Part shown: positions 1-9,585 of the stretch, in pieces
Layout: each line of letters opens with the position of its first letter
How positions within the stretch are numbered: position 1 is the stretch's first letter
Assembly (NCBI RefSeq): GCF_030733425.1
Contig: NZ_JASHIZ010000005.1
Location: 1-64,000, forward strand
Source of the DNA: Roseovarius sp. MMSF_3350
GTDB lineage: Bacteria; Pseudomonadota; Alphaproteobacteria; Rhodobacterales; Rhodobacteraceae
Direction of reading: 5' to 3'
Length of the DNA: 64,000 nt
Notes under the pieces: generated by a model
Databases searched by the model: none
Seen by the model: only the letters and a program-made list of their open reading frames with translations
Told to the model about the DNA's origin: nothing
Program-made: the position numbers and the translations under genes

Positions 1-24
1 GGCCCCGACGAATGGTTCAGCGGA

Positions 25-1011
25 TCACTCGACGGCCAGCGCCTTGTCCAGCAGTTCCTGACCTTCGGGCGAGCCTTCCAGGAACGCTTTATAGGCGGTC
101 TCCTGCGCGATCTCGCGCCAGGCGTCGAACTCTTCCTGGCTCATCTCGGCGATCTCCACGCCATTGTCCGCAAAGACCTGGCGCGCATTGCCGTCCTGGC
201 TCTTGGCTTCTTCCAGATAGAACGCCTCCGCCTTCTCGGCGGCCTCCATCAGCGCGGTCTGCTGTTCCTCGCTCAGGCTTTCGAACTTGGATTTGTTCAT
301 CAAGAGCGGCTGATACATGAACCACAGCGCATAGTCGCCCGCCGGGGTAAAGCACGACACCTGCTCGTAGATGCGGTAGCTGACAAAGGACGAGGACGAG
401 GTGTTCGCGGCATCCAGAACACCCGTCTGCATGGCGTTATAGATCTCGGCCGAGCTCATCGAGGCGATCGACGCACCGGCGCCCGCCAGCATCTGCTCGA
501 ACGCCTTGCCCGCCGCGCGGGTCTGCAGGCCTTCCACGTCCTCCGGCGCGGTGATGCACTTTTCCTTGCCCGCGAAACCGCCGGCCAGGTAGCCGTGCAC
601 GAGGACCATGATGTCATCCTCGGCCATGATATCCTCGATATCGCCCATGAACTCGGACTCGTTCAGACGCGCGGCATGGTCGTGGTTCTTCACCAGTCCC
701 GGCATCAGGGTCAGGTTGTAGGCGTTGCGCAGGCCGCCTGCATAGGACAGCGGAAAGACGATCATGTCGACCTGCCCGCGGGCCAGCGGCTTGTACTGCT
801 CTCGCGCCTTGAACAGCGACTGCGAGGGGAAGATCTGGATATCCAGATCAACATCCGCCGCCGCGACCTCGTCGGCGACCATCTGCGCCACCTTGTGACG
901 CACGTCGCTGGTGGACCACTGGTGCGACAGGCGCAGCTCTTCGGCGCTTGCCGTAAAGCTGCCTGCGAAAAGGGCTGCTGCCGCGACCGCGGCTGTGAAA
1001 TTCAGTTTCAT
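25..1011 (-). CDS. TRAP transporter substrate-binding protein, DctP type
   Basis: Periplasmic solute receptor of a tripartite (TRAP) carrier, 328 aa, normal for the family. An N-terminal Sec signal is visible (MKLNFTAAVAAAALFAG, likely cleaved after SASA or FTASA). The family's ligand-carboxylate arginine lies in QTRAAGKAF, followed by MQTGVLDAANT. The substrate is probably an organic acid, but it cannot be read from the sequence. The dctQ and dctM partners would be expected downstream on the minus strand, beyond the left edge. It is transcribed divergently from the GntR regulator at 1144, which probably controls it. Confidence 0.9.
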   Translation of the reverse strand: MKLNFTAAVAAAALFAGSFTASAEELRLSHQWSTSDVRHKVAQMVADEVAAADVDLDIQIFPSQSLFKAREQYKPLARGQVDMIVFPLSYAGGLRNAYNLTLMPGLVKNHDHAARLNESEFMGDIEDIMAEDDIMVLVHGYLAGGFAGKEKCITAPEDVEGLQTRAAGKAFEQMLAGAGASIASMSSAEIYNAMQTGVLDAANTSSSSFVSYRIYEQVSCFTPAGDYALWFMYQPLLMNKSKFESLSEEQQTALMEAAEKAEAFYLEEAKSQDGNARQVFADNGVEIAEMSQEEFDAWREIAQETAYKAFLEGSPEGQELLDKALAVE

Positions 1012-1087
1012 GTGTTCCTCCCAAAACGTCCTGATTCGTGTTCGGACTGCCCGAACCCTAACGAGATTGTGTCGTCAGTCAAATTTT

Positions 1088-1097
1088 TTGTATACAA
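1088..1097. promoter_or_regulatory. Candidate GntR operator (palindrome)
   Basis: A perfect 10-base palindrome, TTGTATACAA, lies in the 132-base gap between dctP and the divergent GntR regulator. Short AT-rich palindromes of this kind are typical FadR/GntR-family sites. Control of both genes from here is inferred from position only. Confidence 0.45.
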
Positions 1098-1143
1098 GAA
1101 CGGATTTCTTGCGCTCTACGCGGCGCTGTGCTAGCGGATTTAC

Positions 1144-1800
1144 ATGGAACGCAAGCGTGCAGACCTCATCGCGGACGCCATCGAGGAGTTGATCCTCGAG
1201 GGGACGTTCGACGATGGCGACCGGCTTGACGAAGTTCAGCTGGCCGAACGTTTCGACGTTTCCCGAACGCCAATTCGTGAGGCTCTTCAACGACTTGCGC
1301 TCTCTGGCCTCGTCGAACAGATTCCCCGGCGCGGCGTGTTCGTGCGGCAACCCGGGCCGGTCGAACTGATCGAGATGTTCGAGGTGATGGCAGAGCTTGA
1401 AGCGATCTGCGCGCGGCTGGCCGCGTCGCGCATCTCGGATGAGGCGCTGGCCCGGCTGCGCATGATCAATGACCGGTGCCGAGCGGCGACAGAGGCGCAG
1501 GACGCCGACGGAAACTACCACCAGAACGACCTTTTCCATGCCACGCTCTACGCCCAGACTGGCAACGCGTTTCTGGAACAGGAGTGCTTGCGGCTACAGC
1601 GCCGCCTGCGCCCTTTCCGCCGCCTGCAACTGCGCTGGCGCGGGCGGATGGCGCAATCGGTAGCCGAACATGACGCGATCCTTGCGGCCATCGAGTCCGG
1701 CGAGGGTGAGCAGGCCAGCAATCTGCTGCGCCAGCACGTCACCGTTCAGGGCGAGAAATTCCACCGCCTGATGTCCAGCCTGAAAGCCGCTGCCGAATAG
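1144..1800 (+). CDS. GntR-family transcriptional regulator (FCD domain)
   Basis: DNA-binding regulator, 218 aa. The winged helix-turn-helix spans residues about 5-70 (LAERFDVSRTPIREAL is the recognition region). A helical FCD effector domain follows, with the metal- or ligand-binding pattern ending in QSVAEHDAILAAIESG. It is divergent from the DctP receptor gene, with a palindrome between them, so it most likely senses the substrate or a catabolite of that transporter. The following aminotransferase is convergent. No strong Shine-Dalgarno sequence precedes the ATG. Confidence 0.88.
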   Translation: MERKRADLIADAIEELILEGTFDDGDRLDEVQLAERFDVSRTPIREALQRLALSGLVEQIPRRGVFVRQPGPVELIEMFEVMAELEAICARLAASRISDEALARLRMINDRCRAATEAQDADGNYHQNDLFHATLYAQTGNAFLEQECLRLQRRLRPFRRLQLRWRGRMAQSVAEHDAILAAIESGEGEQASNLLRQHVTVQGEKFHRLMSSLKAAAE

Positions 1801-1809
1801 GCACGCCGC

Positions 1810-3132
1810 TCAGGCCAGCGCGGTGTCCACCGCCGTTCCCAGCTTGTGGACCAACTCATCGACCTGGTCCTCGGTCAGGATGAAGGGCGGCGCCAGCAGT
1901 ACGTGATCGCCGCGTTGACCATCCACCGTGCCGCCCATCGGGTAGCAGATCAGCCCCGCCTCGAACGCCGCCGCCTTGATCCTGGCGTGCAGCTTGCGGG
2001 CCGGGTCGAACGGCGCCTTGGTGTCTCGGTCCTCCACCAACTCGATCCCCTGGAACAGCCCGCGCCCGCGGATGTCGCCCACATGCGGATGGTGCCCGAA
2101 CCGCTCGACCAGCCGCGCGCGCAGCGCCTCTCCCAGAGGGGCGACGCGCGCCGCCACTCCGTCGTCCAGCAAGCGGTCCAGAACCGCGCCCGCCGCCGCA
2201 CAGGCGGTGGGGTGCCCCAGGTAGGTGTGCCCATGCTGGAAGAACCCCGATCCTTCGGCGATCGTGTCGTGAATCTCGGCGGTGCAGAGCATGGCACCGA
2301 TCGGCTGATACCCCGCGCCCAGCCCCTTGGCGATGGCGCAGATATCCGGCGCTATGCCGTCCTGCTCGCACGCGAAAAGTGTTCCGGTGCGCCCCATGCC
2401 GCACATCACCTCGTCGAGGATCAGCAGGATGCCATGCCTGTCGCAGACCTCCCGCACCGCGCGGTAATACCCCGCTACGGGCGGCACTGCGCCCAGCGTC
2501 GCCCCCACCACGGGTTCGGCTACGAAGGCCATGATCGTCTCGGGGCCGTACTCCTCGATCTCGGCATCCAGTTCGGCCACCAGCCGCGCGACATAGCCCT
2601 GCGCCGTCTCGCCCTCCTGCATTCCGCGATAGGCATAGCACGGCGAGACATGACTCACCTCCATCAAGAGCGGCGCGAAAGGCGCCCGCCGCCACGCATT
2701 GCCGCCCGTGGCCAGCGCCCCCAGCGTGTTGCCGTGATAGCTTTGCCGCCGCGCGATCACCCGGCTGCGCTGCGGTTGTCCAGCCTCGATGAAATACTGC
2801 CGCGCCAGCTTCAGGGCCGCTTCCATCGCCTCGGACCCGCCCGACACGAAATAGACCCGCGCCAGGTCGCCGGGTGCCACGGCCGCGAGCCGGGCCGCGA
2901 GCGCCTCGGCGGGCTCGGACGTCATAAACCCGGTATGGGCAAAGGCGACCCGGTCAAGTTGCGCCTTGATCGCTTGAGTCACGTGCGGATCGCCATGGCC
3001 CAGGCAGGACACCGCCGCGCCACCCGATCCGTCCAGATAGGCCTTTCCGGACTGGTCGAAGAGATAGGCCCCCTCGCCCCGCGTGACGGTCGGCGGTTCG
3101 ACGCGGCTGTTGCGGTGAAACACGTGGCTCAT
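1810..3132 (-). CDS. Class III pyridoxal-phosphate aminotransferase
   Basis: Fold-type I, class III (omega) aminotransferase, 440 aa, full length. Landmarks: GSEAMEAALKLARQY (cofactor phosphate region), LILDEVMCGMGRTG (Asp that pairs with the PLP nitrogen) and AIAKGLGAGYQPIG (Schiff-base Lys). The amino donor cannot be named; automated pipelines would call it an aspartate aminotransferase family protein. It is divergent from the TAXI receptor gene, and the two flank a shared region with two dyads, which suggests it processes an amine or amino acid brought in by that transporter. Confidence 0.88.
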   Translation of the reverse strand: MSHVFHRNSRVEPPTVTRGEGAYLFDQSGKAYLDGSGGAAVSCLGHGDPHVTQAIKAQLDRVAFAHTGFMTSEPAEALAARLAAVAPGDLARVYFVSGGSEAMEAALKLARQYFIEAGQPQRSRVIARRQSYHGNTLGALATGGNAWRRAPFAPLLMEVSHVSPCYAYRGMQEGETAQGYVARLVAELDAEIEEYGPETIMAFVAEPVVGATLGAVPPVAGYYRAVREVCDRHGILLILDEVMCGMGRTGTLFACEQDGIAPDICAIAKGLGAGYQPIGAMLCTAEIHDTIAEGSGFFQHGHTYLGHPTACAAAGAVLDRLLDDGVAARVAPLGEALRARLVERFGHHPHVGDIRGRGLFQGIELVEDRDTKAPFDPARKLHARIKAAAFEAGLICYPMGGTVDGQRGDHVLLAPPFILTEDQVDELVHKLGTAVDTALA

Positions 3133-3185
3133 TCGGCTAACACTTTGAATCTATTCATTTGTCGCCTCATGGTCTTGCAAGCCCG

Positions 3186-3229
3186 GCCAGTTCTGGCTCT
3201 ACTGGCCCCATCGACTCATCTCGAGATGA
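3186..3229. promoter_or_regulatory. Paired dyads in the aminotransferase/TAXI divergent region
   Basis: Two inverted repeats occupy the 121-base divergent gap: GCCAG-TT-CTGGC at 3186-3197, and a perfect 14-base palindrome TCATCTCGAGATGA at 3216-3229, ending 24 bases before the TAXI receptor start. They are candidate operators for a common regulator. No promoter hexamers are clear. Confidence 0.35.
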
Positions 3230-3253
3230 TGTTCGCAACTAAGGGAGAACACC

Positions 3254-4213
3254 ATGAAAAACTACCTTCTCGGCGCCTTCGCCGCCGCAGGAATCGCCAT
3301 TTCCGCGCCGGCCTCGGCGCAGGAATTCATTTCCATCGGCACCGGTGGCGTGACAGGCGTTTACTATCCCACCGGGGGCGCGATCTGTCGTCTCGTCAAC
3401 AAGTCCCGCAAGGATCACGGCATCCGCTGCGCCGTGGAATCCACCGGGGGTTCGGTCTACAACATCAACACGATCAAGGCCGGCGAGCTGGAATTCGGCG
3501 TGGCGCAGTCCGACTGGCAGTACCATGCCTATAACGGCACCTCGACCTTCTCGGACAATCCGTTTCCGGAAATCCGCTCGGTCTTTTCGGTCCACCCCGA
3601 ACCCTTTACGCTGATCGCCCGGTCCGACGCCGGCATCGAGAGCTTCGAGGATCTCAAGGGCAAGCGCTTCAACGTCGGCAATGCCGGCTCCGGCCTGCGC
3701 GCCACGACCGAGGTGCTGATGGCCGAGTACGGCATGACCATGGACGACTTCGCGCTCGCCACCGAGTACAAGGGGTCGGAGATGTCGCAGCAACTCTGCG
3801 ACGGCAACATCGACGCCATGGTCTACGTCGTGGGTCACCCGGCCGCCGCCATCCAGGAAGCGGCGACCACCTGTGACGTCACTCTCGTGAACGTCACCGG
3901 CGACGTGATCGACAAGCTGATCGACGAAAATCCCTATTACCGTACCGCCACGGTTCCCGGCGGCATGTACGCCGGCAATGACGAGGACGTCACCACCTTC
4001 GGCGTCGGCGCGACCCTCGTGACATCCGCCGACGTGTCGGAAGACACGGTATACGTGCTTGCGAAGGCGGTCATGGAGAACATCGACGACTTCCGCCAGT
4101 TGCACCCGGCCTTCGCCAACCTCGAGCCTGCCGAAATGGTTCAGGATGCCCTGTCGGCCCCGCTGCATGCCGGTGCCGAAAAGGCCTACAAGGAACTGGG
4201 CCTGATGGAATAA
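3254..4213 (+). CDS. TAXI-family TRAP transporter substrate-binding protein
   Basis: Periplasmic receptor, 319 aa, with a signal peptide ([23 protein letters not shown]). The family signature is intact: [21 protein letters not shown], then [18 protein letters not shown] and [14 protein letters not shown] receptors pair with fused 4TM/12TM permeases, and that permease follows 68 bases downstream behind a terminator-like hairpin. A good Shine-Dalgarno (GGGAGA) precedes the ATG. The ligand is unknown; TAXI systems for glutamate or other dicarboxylates are known. Confidence 0.93.
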   Translation: MKNYLLGAFAAAGIAISAPASAQEFISIGTGGVTGVYYPTGGAICRLVNKSRKDHGIRCAVESTGGSVYNINTIKAGELEFGVAQSDWQYHAYNGTSTFSDNPFPEIRSVFSVHPEPFTLIARSDAGIESFEDLKGKRFNVGNAGSGLRATTEVLMAEYGMTMDDFALATEYKGSEMSQQLCDGNIDAMVYVVGHPAAAIQEAATTCDVTLVNVTGDVIDKLIDENPYYRTATVPGGMYAGNDEDVTTFGVGATLVTSADVSEDTVYVLAKAVMENIDDFRQLHPAFANLEPAEMVQDALSAPLHAGAEKAYKELGLME

Positions 4214-4227
4214 GCCCGCGGGCTTCG

Positions 4228-4256
4228 AAGGGCGCCCCCTCGCGGGCGCCCTTTTA
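4228..4256 (+). terminator. Hairpin attenuator between receptor and permease genes
   Basis: A 10-bp stem (AAGGGCGCCC pairing with GGGCGCCCTT), a 6-base loop and a short T run follow the TAXI gene. It probably acts as a partial terminator or 3' stabiliser, so the receptor is made in excess over the membrane subunit. Confidence 0.65.
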
Positions 4257-4281
4257 CTTCATAGGAATTGCCTGAGGGGGC

Positions 4282-6918
4282 ATGACAGTGAGCGATCTGA
4301 CCGAAAACACACGTTCCGCCGACGACATGTTGGCCGAGACCGATACCGGCGCCCGCAACCCGTCCGCGGCCTGGCAGACCAAGCTGATCATCGGCACCTG
4401 TATCGCCTGGTCCATCTTTCAGCTCTACATCGCCTCGCGCGTCCCCGGCATCGTGGCCCAGGCCACGGGCATGTCGATCTTCGCCAATATCGTCGCACAG
4501 GCCCGCTTCGTGCACCTGGCCTTTGCCATCATGCTGGCGACGCTCGCCTTTCCGCTGTTCAAATCCTCGCCCCGCGACCGGATTCCGCTTTATGACTGGG
4601 CTTTGGTGATCCTGGGTGTGTCGGCCTGTCTTTATCTGGTGGTGTTCCGGTTCGAGATCGCCGACCGACCGGGCCTGTGGAACACCACGGACGTCACCAT
4701 GTCGGCCATCGGGATGATCGTGCTTCTGGTCTCGGTCTACCGCTCGCTGGGCCTGCCACTGGTCATCATCGCGTGCTGCTTCATCCTGTTCGCCTTTTTC
4801 GGCGGGTATTCGGAATGGGCGCGCAACATCACCAATTACGGCGGCTCGTCGCTGCCCAAGGCACTGGGTCACTACTGGATGCAGACCGAAGGGGTGTTCG
4901 GCGTGGCGCTCGGCGTGTCGACCACGATGATCTTCCTTTTCGTCCTGTTCGGCGCCCTGCTGGACCGGGCCGGCGGCGGCAACTGGTTCATCAAGGTGGC
5001 CATCGCGCTTCTGGGCGCGCTGCGCGGCGGGCCAGCCAAGGCATCGGTTCTGTCGTCGATGATGACCGGCATGATCTCGGGCTCGTCCATCGCCAACACT
5101 GTCACCACCGGCACCTTTACGATCCCGCTGATGAAGCGCATCGGCTTTCCGGCGGAAAAGGCCGGCGCGGTCGAGGTGGCCTCGTCCACCAACGGCCAGC
5201 TGACACCGCCCGTGATGGGCGCGGCGGCCTTCCTGATGGTCGAATACGTCAACATTCCCTATATCGACGTGGTCAAGCACGCCTTCCTTCCGGCGGTCAT
5301 CTCCTACATCGCTCTGCTCTACATCGTGCACCTGGAAAGCCTGAAGATGGGCCTCAAGGGGCTGGAAAAACCCGGCCGCCGCATCGGCGTTCTGATGATC
5401 CTGATCCTGTTCCTGTCGGGCTTCCTCTTCCTTGCCCTCTGCACCTTCCTGATGATCGGCCTGCGCGGCATCCTCGAGCCAATCATGGGCAACTCGGTCT
5501 ATGCGGCGGTGGCGCTCGTGGCCGTGCTCTACATCGTGCTCGTCGCCATCGCGGCCCGCTATCCTGATCTGCAACTGGACAAGGATGAAGGCGGCCCGCC
5601 CGTCGCACCGCGTCTGACGCCCACACTGATCGGCGGGCTCTACTTCGCGATCCCGATCTTCATCCTGGTGTGGAACCTGATGGTGCGCACCGACACGCTC
5701 GACCGGTTGTCGCCCGCGCTCTCGGCCTTCTGGGCCACGATCTTCATGATCATCATCGCGCTAACGCACCGTCCGCTCAAGGCGATGTTCCGCGGCGAGG
5801 GTTTTGCCGGCGAAACCTGGCACGGCTGGCGCGACTTCATCGACGGCCTGATCCTGGGCGCGCGCAACATGATCGGCATCGGGGTCGCGACCGGGGCCGC
5901 CGGCATCATCGTCGGCACGATCAGCCTGACAGGCGCGCACCAGGTCATCGGCCAGGTGATCGAGGTGATCTCGGGCGGCAACCTGATGATCCTGCTGTTC
6001 CTCGTGGCGGTCCTGTCACTGATCCTCGGCATGGGCCTGCCGACCACTGCGAACTACATCGTCGTCTCCTCGCTGATGGCGCCCGTCATCGTGTCCGTGG
6101 GCGCACAGGCGGGCCTGATCGTGCCGCTCATCGCCGTGCACATGTTCGTGTTCTACTTCGGCATTCTCGCCGATGACACGCCGCCTGTGGGCCTTGCCGC
6201 CTATGCCGCCGCCGCCATCTCGCGCGGCGACCCGATCAAGACGGGTATCCAGGGGTTCGGCTATGACATCCGCACAGCGCTTCTGCCCTTCCTCTTCATC
6301 TTCAACACCGACCTGCTGCTGATCGACGTCGGCTTTGCCAAGGCGATCATGGTCTTCTGCATATCGCTCATAGCCATGTTGCTCTTCGCGGCGGCGACGC
6401 AAGGGTATTTCATCGCCAAGTCCCGGAAATGGGAAAGCGCGGCGCTGCTTTTCATCGCCTTCATGCTGTTCCGTCCGGGGTTCTTCCTCGACCAGATCTC
6501 GGAGCCCTACCAGACCGCCACCGGAACCGAGGTCTATGCGCTCATGGACAGCGCCGACACCGGCCAGCCGATGCGCCTGACCATCGAAGGCCCCGATTTC
6601 GACACGGGCGAGAACAGGCCCATCACCATTTCGGTGCCCGGAATCGAGGACGACGGCACCGCCGCCCTGTCCGAACAGGGCCTCAGCATCTTCGAAGAGG
6701 ACGGCCAGTTGAAGCTCGAGGAACCCTTCCCCGGCACACCGCATTTCGAGGCCATCGGCATCGAATACGACTTCTACGGCGACAGCCCCGTGGTGGTCAG
6801 CAAGGTCGAGATCGAGAACGAGCGCCTGCCCAAGGAACTGTTCTTCATCCCCGCCCTGATCCTGCTGGCCGGCATCGTCCTGATCCAGCGGCCCCGCGCC
6901 AAGCAACCCGCCTTCTGA
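4282..6918 (+). CDS. Fused TRAP transporter permease (4TM/12TM, DctQM)
   Basis: Inner-membrane subunit of the TAXI system, 878 aa. The small DctQ-like part (residues about 25-180) is fused to the large DctM-like part (about 190-740), which has the conserved region NGQLTPPVMGAAAF and the second-repeat motif LGMGLPTTANYIV. After the last permease helices, a roughly 120-residue non-membrane segment (about 740-855, rich in acidic residues) and a final helix resemble the DUF3394 tail seen on many TAXI permeases. The ATG has a GAGGGGG ribosome site. The UspA gene follows after 11 bases. Confidence 0.93.
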   Translation: MTVSDLTENTRSADDMLAETDTGARNPSAAWQTKLIIGTCIAWSIFQLYIASRVPGIVAQATGMSIFANIVAQARFVHLAFAIMLATLAFPLFKSSPRDRIPLYDWALVILGVSACLYLVVFRFEIADRPGLWNTTDVTMSAIGMIVLLVSVYRSLGLPLVIIACCFILFAFFGGYSEWARNITNYGGSSLPKALGHYWMQTEGVFGVALGVSTTMIFLFVLFGALLDRAGGGNWFIKVAIALLGALRGGPAKASVLSSMMTGMISGSSIANTVTTGTFTIPLMKRIGFPAEKAGAVEVASSTNGQLTPPVMGAAAFLMVEYVNIPYIDVVKHAFLPAVISYIALLYIVHLESLKMGLKGLEKPGRRIGVLMILILFLSGFLFLALCTFLMIGLRGILEPIMGNSVYAAVALVAVLYIVLVAIAARYPDLQLDKDEGGPPVAPRLTPTLIGGLYFAIPIFILVWNLMVRTDTLDRLSPALSAFWATIFMIIIALTHRPLKAMFRGEGFAGETWHGWRDFIDGLILGARNMIGIGVATGAAGIIVGTISLTGAHQVIGQVIEVISGGNLMILLFLVAVLSLILGMGLPTTANYIVVSSLMAPVIVSVGAQAGLIVPLIAVHMFVFYFGILADDTPPVGLAAYAAAAISRGDPIKTGIQGFGYDIRTALLPFLFIFNTDLLLIDVGFAKAIMVFCISLIAMLLFAAATQGYFIAKSRKWESAALLFIAFMLFRPGFFLDQISEPYQTATGTEVYALMDSADTGQPMRLTIEGPDFDTGENRPITISVPGIEDDGTAALSEQGLSIFEEDGQLKLEEPFPGTPHFEAIGIEYDFYGDSPVVVSKVEIENERLPKELFFIPALILLAGIVLIQRPRAKQPAF

Positions 6919-6929
6919 GGAGAACCGTG

Positions 6930-7349
6930 ATGTTCCAGAAACTACTGCTGGCGATCGATATCAACGCGATGGAAGGCGCCAACCGTTTGGCACAGGCGGC
7001 CAGGCTGCTTGCCGCCGGCGACGGCGCCGAAATCCACGTCATCAACGTGGTTCCCGGCAGCGGCATGAACATGGTCGGGGCCGCGTTTGAGGGCGACTAT
7101 AACCGCTCGGCAAAAGGCGCCGCCGAAAAGGCGCTGAAAGACTGGACGGATGGCGCCTTCGACGGCAAGGCGCATGTGCATGTGACCGAGGGAAATATCT
7201 ATGACAGCGTGTTGCGCACGGCCGACAAGATCGGCGCCGACGTGATCGTCGTGGGCGCGCACCGGCCCGAGTTGCGCGACTACCTCGTGGGCCCCAACGC
7301 TGCGCGGATCACCCGCCATGCCAACCAGTCGGTCATCGTCATACGCTAG
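6930..7349 (+). CDS. Universal stress protein (UspA family), TRAP-linked
   Basis: Small cytoplasmic nucleotide-binding protein, 139 aa from the ATG; an in-frame GTG at 6927 directly before it is possible. It begins [16 protein letters not shown] and ends with [29 protein letters not shown], matching the ATP-binding G-2x-G-9x-G(S/T) region only loosely. It sits 11 bases behind the TRAP permease, the position TeaD holds in the Halomonas ectoine TRAP system, where it modulates transport. That role is inferred here. Its TAG stop overlaps the stop of rnc on the other strand within the tetramer CTAG. Confidence 0.85.
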   Translation: MFQKLLLAIDINAMEGANRLAQAARLLAAGDGAEIHVINVVPGSGMNMVGAAFEGDYNRSAKGAAEKALKDWTDGAFDGKAHVHVTEGNIYDSVLRTADKIGADVIVVGAHRPELRDYLVGPNAARITRHANQSVIVIR

Positions 7350-8038
7350 GAGTTTTTGGCGGTCACCCGCGCCAGCAATGCTTTCGCGGCGGTCTGCTCG
7401 GCCTGTCGCTTGGCCCCGGCGGTCGCCTGCTCGGCCTCGCCGTTCTCCAGCCGCGCCTCGATGGTGAATTGCGGCGCGTGGTCCGGCCCGCTGCGGGCGG
7501 TCTCCGCGTAGACGGGCGGGGCCAGCCCCTGCGCCTGTGCCCATTCCTGAAGCGCGGTCTTGGCGTCCCGCGCATCGGCCTTGACGGATGTCACGCGGTC
7601 CCCCCACAGCCGCAGGATCACCTCCTGCGCCGCATCGAACCCGGCATCGCGGTAGACGGCGGCGATCACCGCCTCCATCGCATCGCCGAGCAGCGCCTGC
7701 TTGCGCCGCCCGCCCGACATCATCTCGGACCGGCCCAGTTTCAGAACCGCGCCAAGGTCGATCTGCCGCGCCACCTCGGCGCAGGTCTCCTTACGCACCA
7801 GCGCGTTGTAGCGCGGCGCAAGCTGGCCTTCGGCGGCGCCCTTGTCGCTTTCCAGGAGCGCCTCGGCAATCACCAGCCCCAGCACCCTGTCGCCGAGGAA
7901 CTCCAGCCGCTGGTTGTCATCCCGGTTGGCCGTGGTCATCGACCCGTGCGTCACGGCCCGCACCAGCAGCTCCGGCCGCCCGAACGCATGCCCCAGGCGG
8001 CTCTCGAAAGCCTTGAGATCGCCTGAGAGCTTCATCAC
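7346..8038 (-). CDS. rnc: Ribonuclease III
   Basis: Double-strand-specific endoribonuclease for rRNA and mRNA processing, 230 aa. The catalytic signature [17 protein letters not shown] is complete, and the second acidic cluster is in [16 protein letters not shown]. The C-terminal double-stranded RNA-binding domain covers about 155-227 ([11 protein letters not shown] ... [15 protein letters not shown]). It is the last gene of the lepB-rnc pair, 4 bases downstream of lepB. In relatives era usually follows; here the next gene is the convergent usp, with overlapping stop codons. Confidence 0.97.
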   Translation of the reverse strand: MMKLSGDLKAFESRLGHAFGRPELLVRAVTHGSMTTANRDDNQRLEFLGDRVLGLVIAEALLESDKGAAEGQLAPRYNALVRKETCAEVARQIDLGAVLKLGRSEMMSGGRRKQALLGDAMEAVIAAVYRDAGFDAAQEVILRLWGDRVTSVKADARDAKTALQEWAQAQGLAPPVYAETARSGPDHAPQFTIEARLENGEAEQATAGAKRQAEQTAAKALLARVTAKNS

Positions 8039-8042
8039 TGCA

Positions 8043-8882
8043 TCAGTCCAGCTTTTCGAAAAAGCGGTCGCCGCGCCATGTCCAGAAGAACAGCATCGAC
8101 CGGCCTGCGGAGGAAAAGATCACCCGGTCCGCGCGTCCGATCAGGTTCTCGAAAGGAACATACCCCACCCCGCCCGGGGCCGTCAGCGGCGCGCGGCTAT
8201 CGGTGGAATTGTCGCGGTTGTCGCCCATGAAGAAATAATGCCCGTCCGGCACCTCGTAGACTCCCGTGCTGTCGTAGCGCTGAGGGCCCACGTTCAGGAT
8301 ACTGTGCGACACGCCGTTCGGCAGGGTTTCGATCTTGCGTTCCTTTTCGCAGATACCGCCCACGCCGACAGCGCCATTGGCGCAGCGCGGCGTCTTGCCC
8401 AGCGGCCCCTGCGGCTCCAGCACTTCCTCGAAGTTTCCGGCGTCTTCCAATTCGACCGGCTCGCCGTTGATATGCAGCACGCCCTCTTTCATCTGGATAC
8501 GTTCGCCGGGCAGGCCCACGACGCGCTTGATGTAATCCGTGCCGTTGCTGGGATGACGGAACACGATGATGTCGCCACGCTCGGGTTCCGAGCCGAAGAG
8601 CCGCGTGTTGTCGCCATCCAGGAACCCGCAGATGTTCTTGGCGTCGATATCCAGCCCGATCCGCTCGATCTTGATGTTCGGGCAGGACGCATAGGAATAG
8701 CCATATGCGAACTTGTTGACGAACAGGAAATCCCCGATCAGCAGCGTGTCCTTCATCGACCCGGACGGGATCCAGAAGGGCTGGAACAGGATCGTGCGGA
8801 AAACACCGGCGATCAGCAGCGCCCAGAACACCGTCTTGATGGTCTCCCAGATCGTGCTCGATGTCTTGGATTCTTCGGCCAT
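8043..8882 (-). CDS. lepB: Signal peptidase I
   Basis: Membrane-anchored leader peptidase that releases Sec-exported proteins, 279 aa. One N-terminal transmembrane segment (about 12-35) is followed by the nucleophile motif [16 protein letters not shown] (Ser42), the general-base Lys region [11 protein letters not shown], and the box [12 protein letters not shown] cysteine-containing insertion (about 65-90 and 135-155) is usual for Rhodobacteraceae. It lies between acpS and rnc in a minus-strand run. Confidence 0.96.
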   Translation of the reverse strand: MAEESKTSSTIWETIKTVFWALLIAGVFRTILFQPFWIPSGSMKDTLLIGDFLFVNKFAYGYSYASCPNIKIERIGLDIDAKNICGFLDGDNTRLFGSEPERGDIIVFRHPSNGTDYIKRVVGLPGERIQMKEGVLHINGEPVELEDAGNFEEVLEPQGPLGKTPRCANGAVGVGGICEKERKIETLPNGVSHSILNVGPQRYDSTGVYEVPDGHYFFMGDNRDNSTDSRAPLTAPGGVGYVPFENLIGRADRVIFSSAGRSMLFFWTWRGDRFFEKLD

Positions 8883-8995
8883 GCCTGCCTCCGGTTGCTC
8901 TTCTGCGCTACATGCGGGGCGGGGGGACGGGTGTCAAGCCACGCTCGCGTCAGCGGCCCGGGTTGCGGTCTGCGACACCACCACGCAGGGGTGCA

Positions 8996-9397
8996 TCACG
9001 TCGCCCGCCGCGCCTCGATCACCACGAAGGCCTGCGCCCAGGGATGGTCATCTGTCAGCGTGACATGGATAATCGCCTCGTGCCCCTCGGGCGTCATTTC
9101 CGCCAGCCGTTCCGCGGCCCAGCCCGTGACCTTCATCACCGGCTGCCCGGTCTCCAGGTTGCTGACCGCCATGTCCTTCCAGGCGATCCCCATGCGCAGG
9201 CCGGTGCCCAGCGCCTTGGAACACGCCTCCTTGGCCGCCCACCGCTTGGCGTATGTGCCGGCCACGTCGCGGCGCCGCTCGGCCTTGCGCTGCTCCACGT
9301 CGGTGAAGACGCGGTTGCGGAACCGGTCGCCGAACCGCTCCAGCGTGCCGGCGATCCGGTCGATATTCGCAAGGTCCGTGCCGATTCCCAGGATCAT
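8996..9397 (-). CDS. acpS: Holo-[acyl-carrier-protein] synthase
   Basis: Transfers 4'-phosphopantetheine from CoA to acyl carrier protein. 133 aa, typical. The magnesium ligands are in [12 protein letters not shown] (Asp8) and the [14 protein letters not shown] motif. It sits between pdxJ and lepB, as in many alphaproteobacteria. The 188 bases separating it from the upstream membrane-protein gene hold nothing recognisable, so it may have its own promoter. Confidence 0.95.
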   Translation of the reverse strand: MILGIGTDLANIDRIAGTLERFGDRFRNRVFTDVEQRKAERRRDVAGTYAKRWAAKEACSKALGTGLRMGIAWKDMAVSNLETGQPVMKVTGWAAERLAEMTPEGHEAIIHVTLTDDHPWAQAFVVIEARRAT

Positions 9398-9585
9398 GAG
9401 TGCGCCCCTTATCCGGCTGAAAACAGGGGGAAACTTACAACCAAAGCCCAGGCAAGCGCCAGCCCCGGACCGACACTCTCCCCAACGCCGCCAAAACGTG
9501 ACCCGGCAAGATCAAAAAGCCCAGCCGCGCCAAGATGCGACGGCCCCCTCCGGATGCAGGCACCGGCCATCAGCCACGCCACCTG

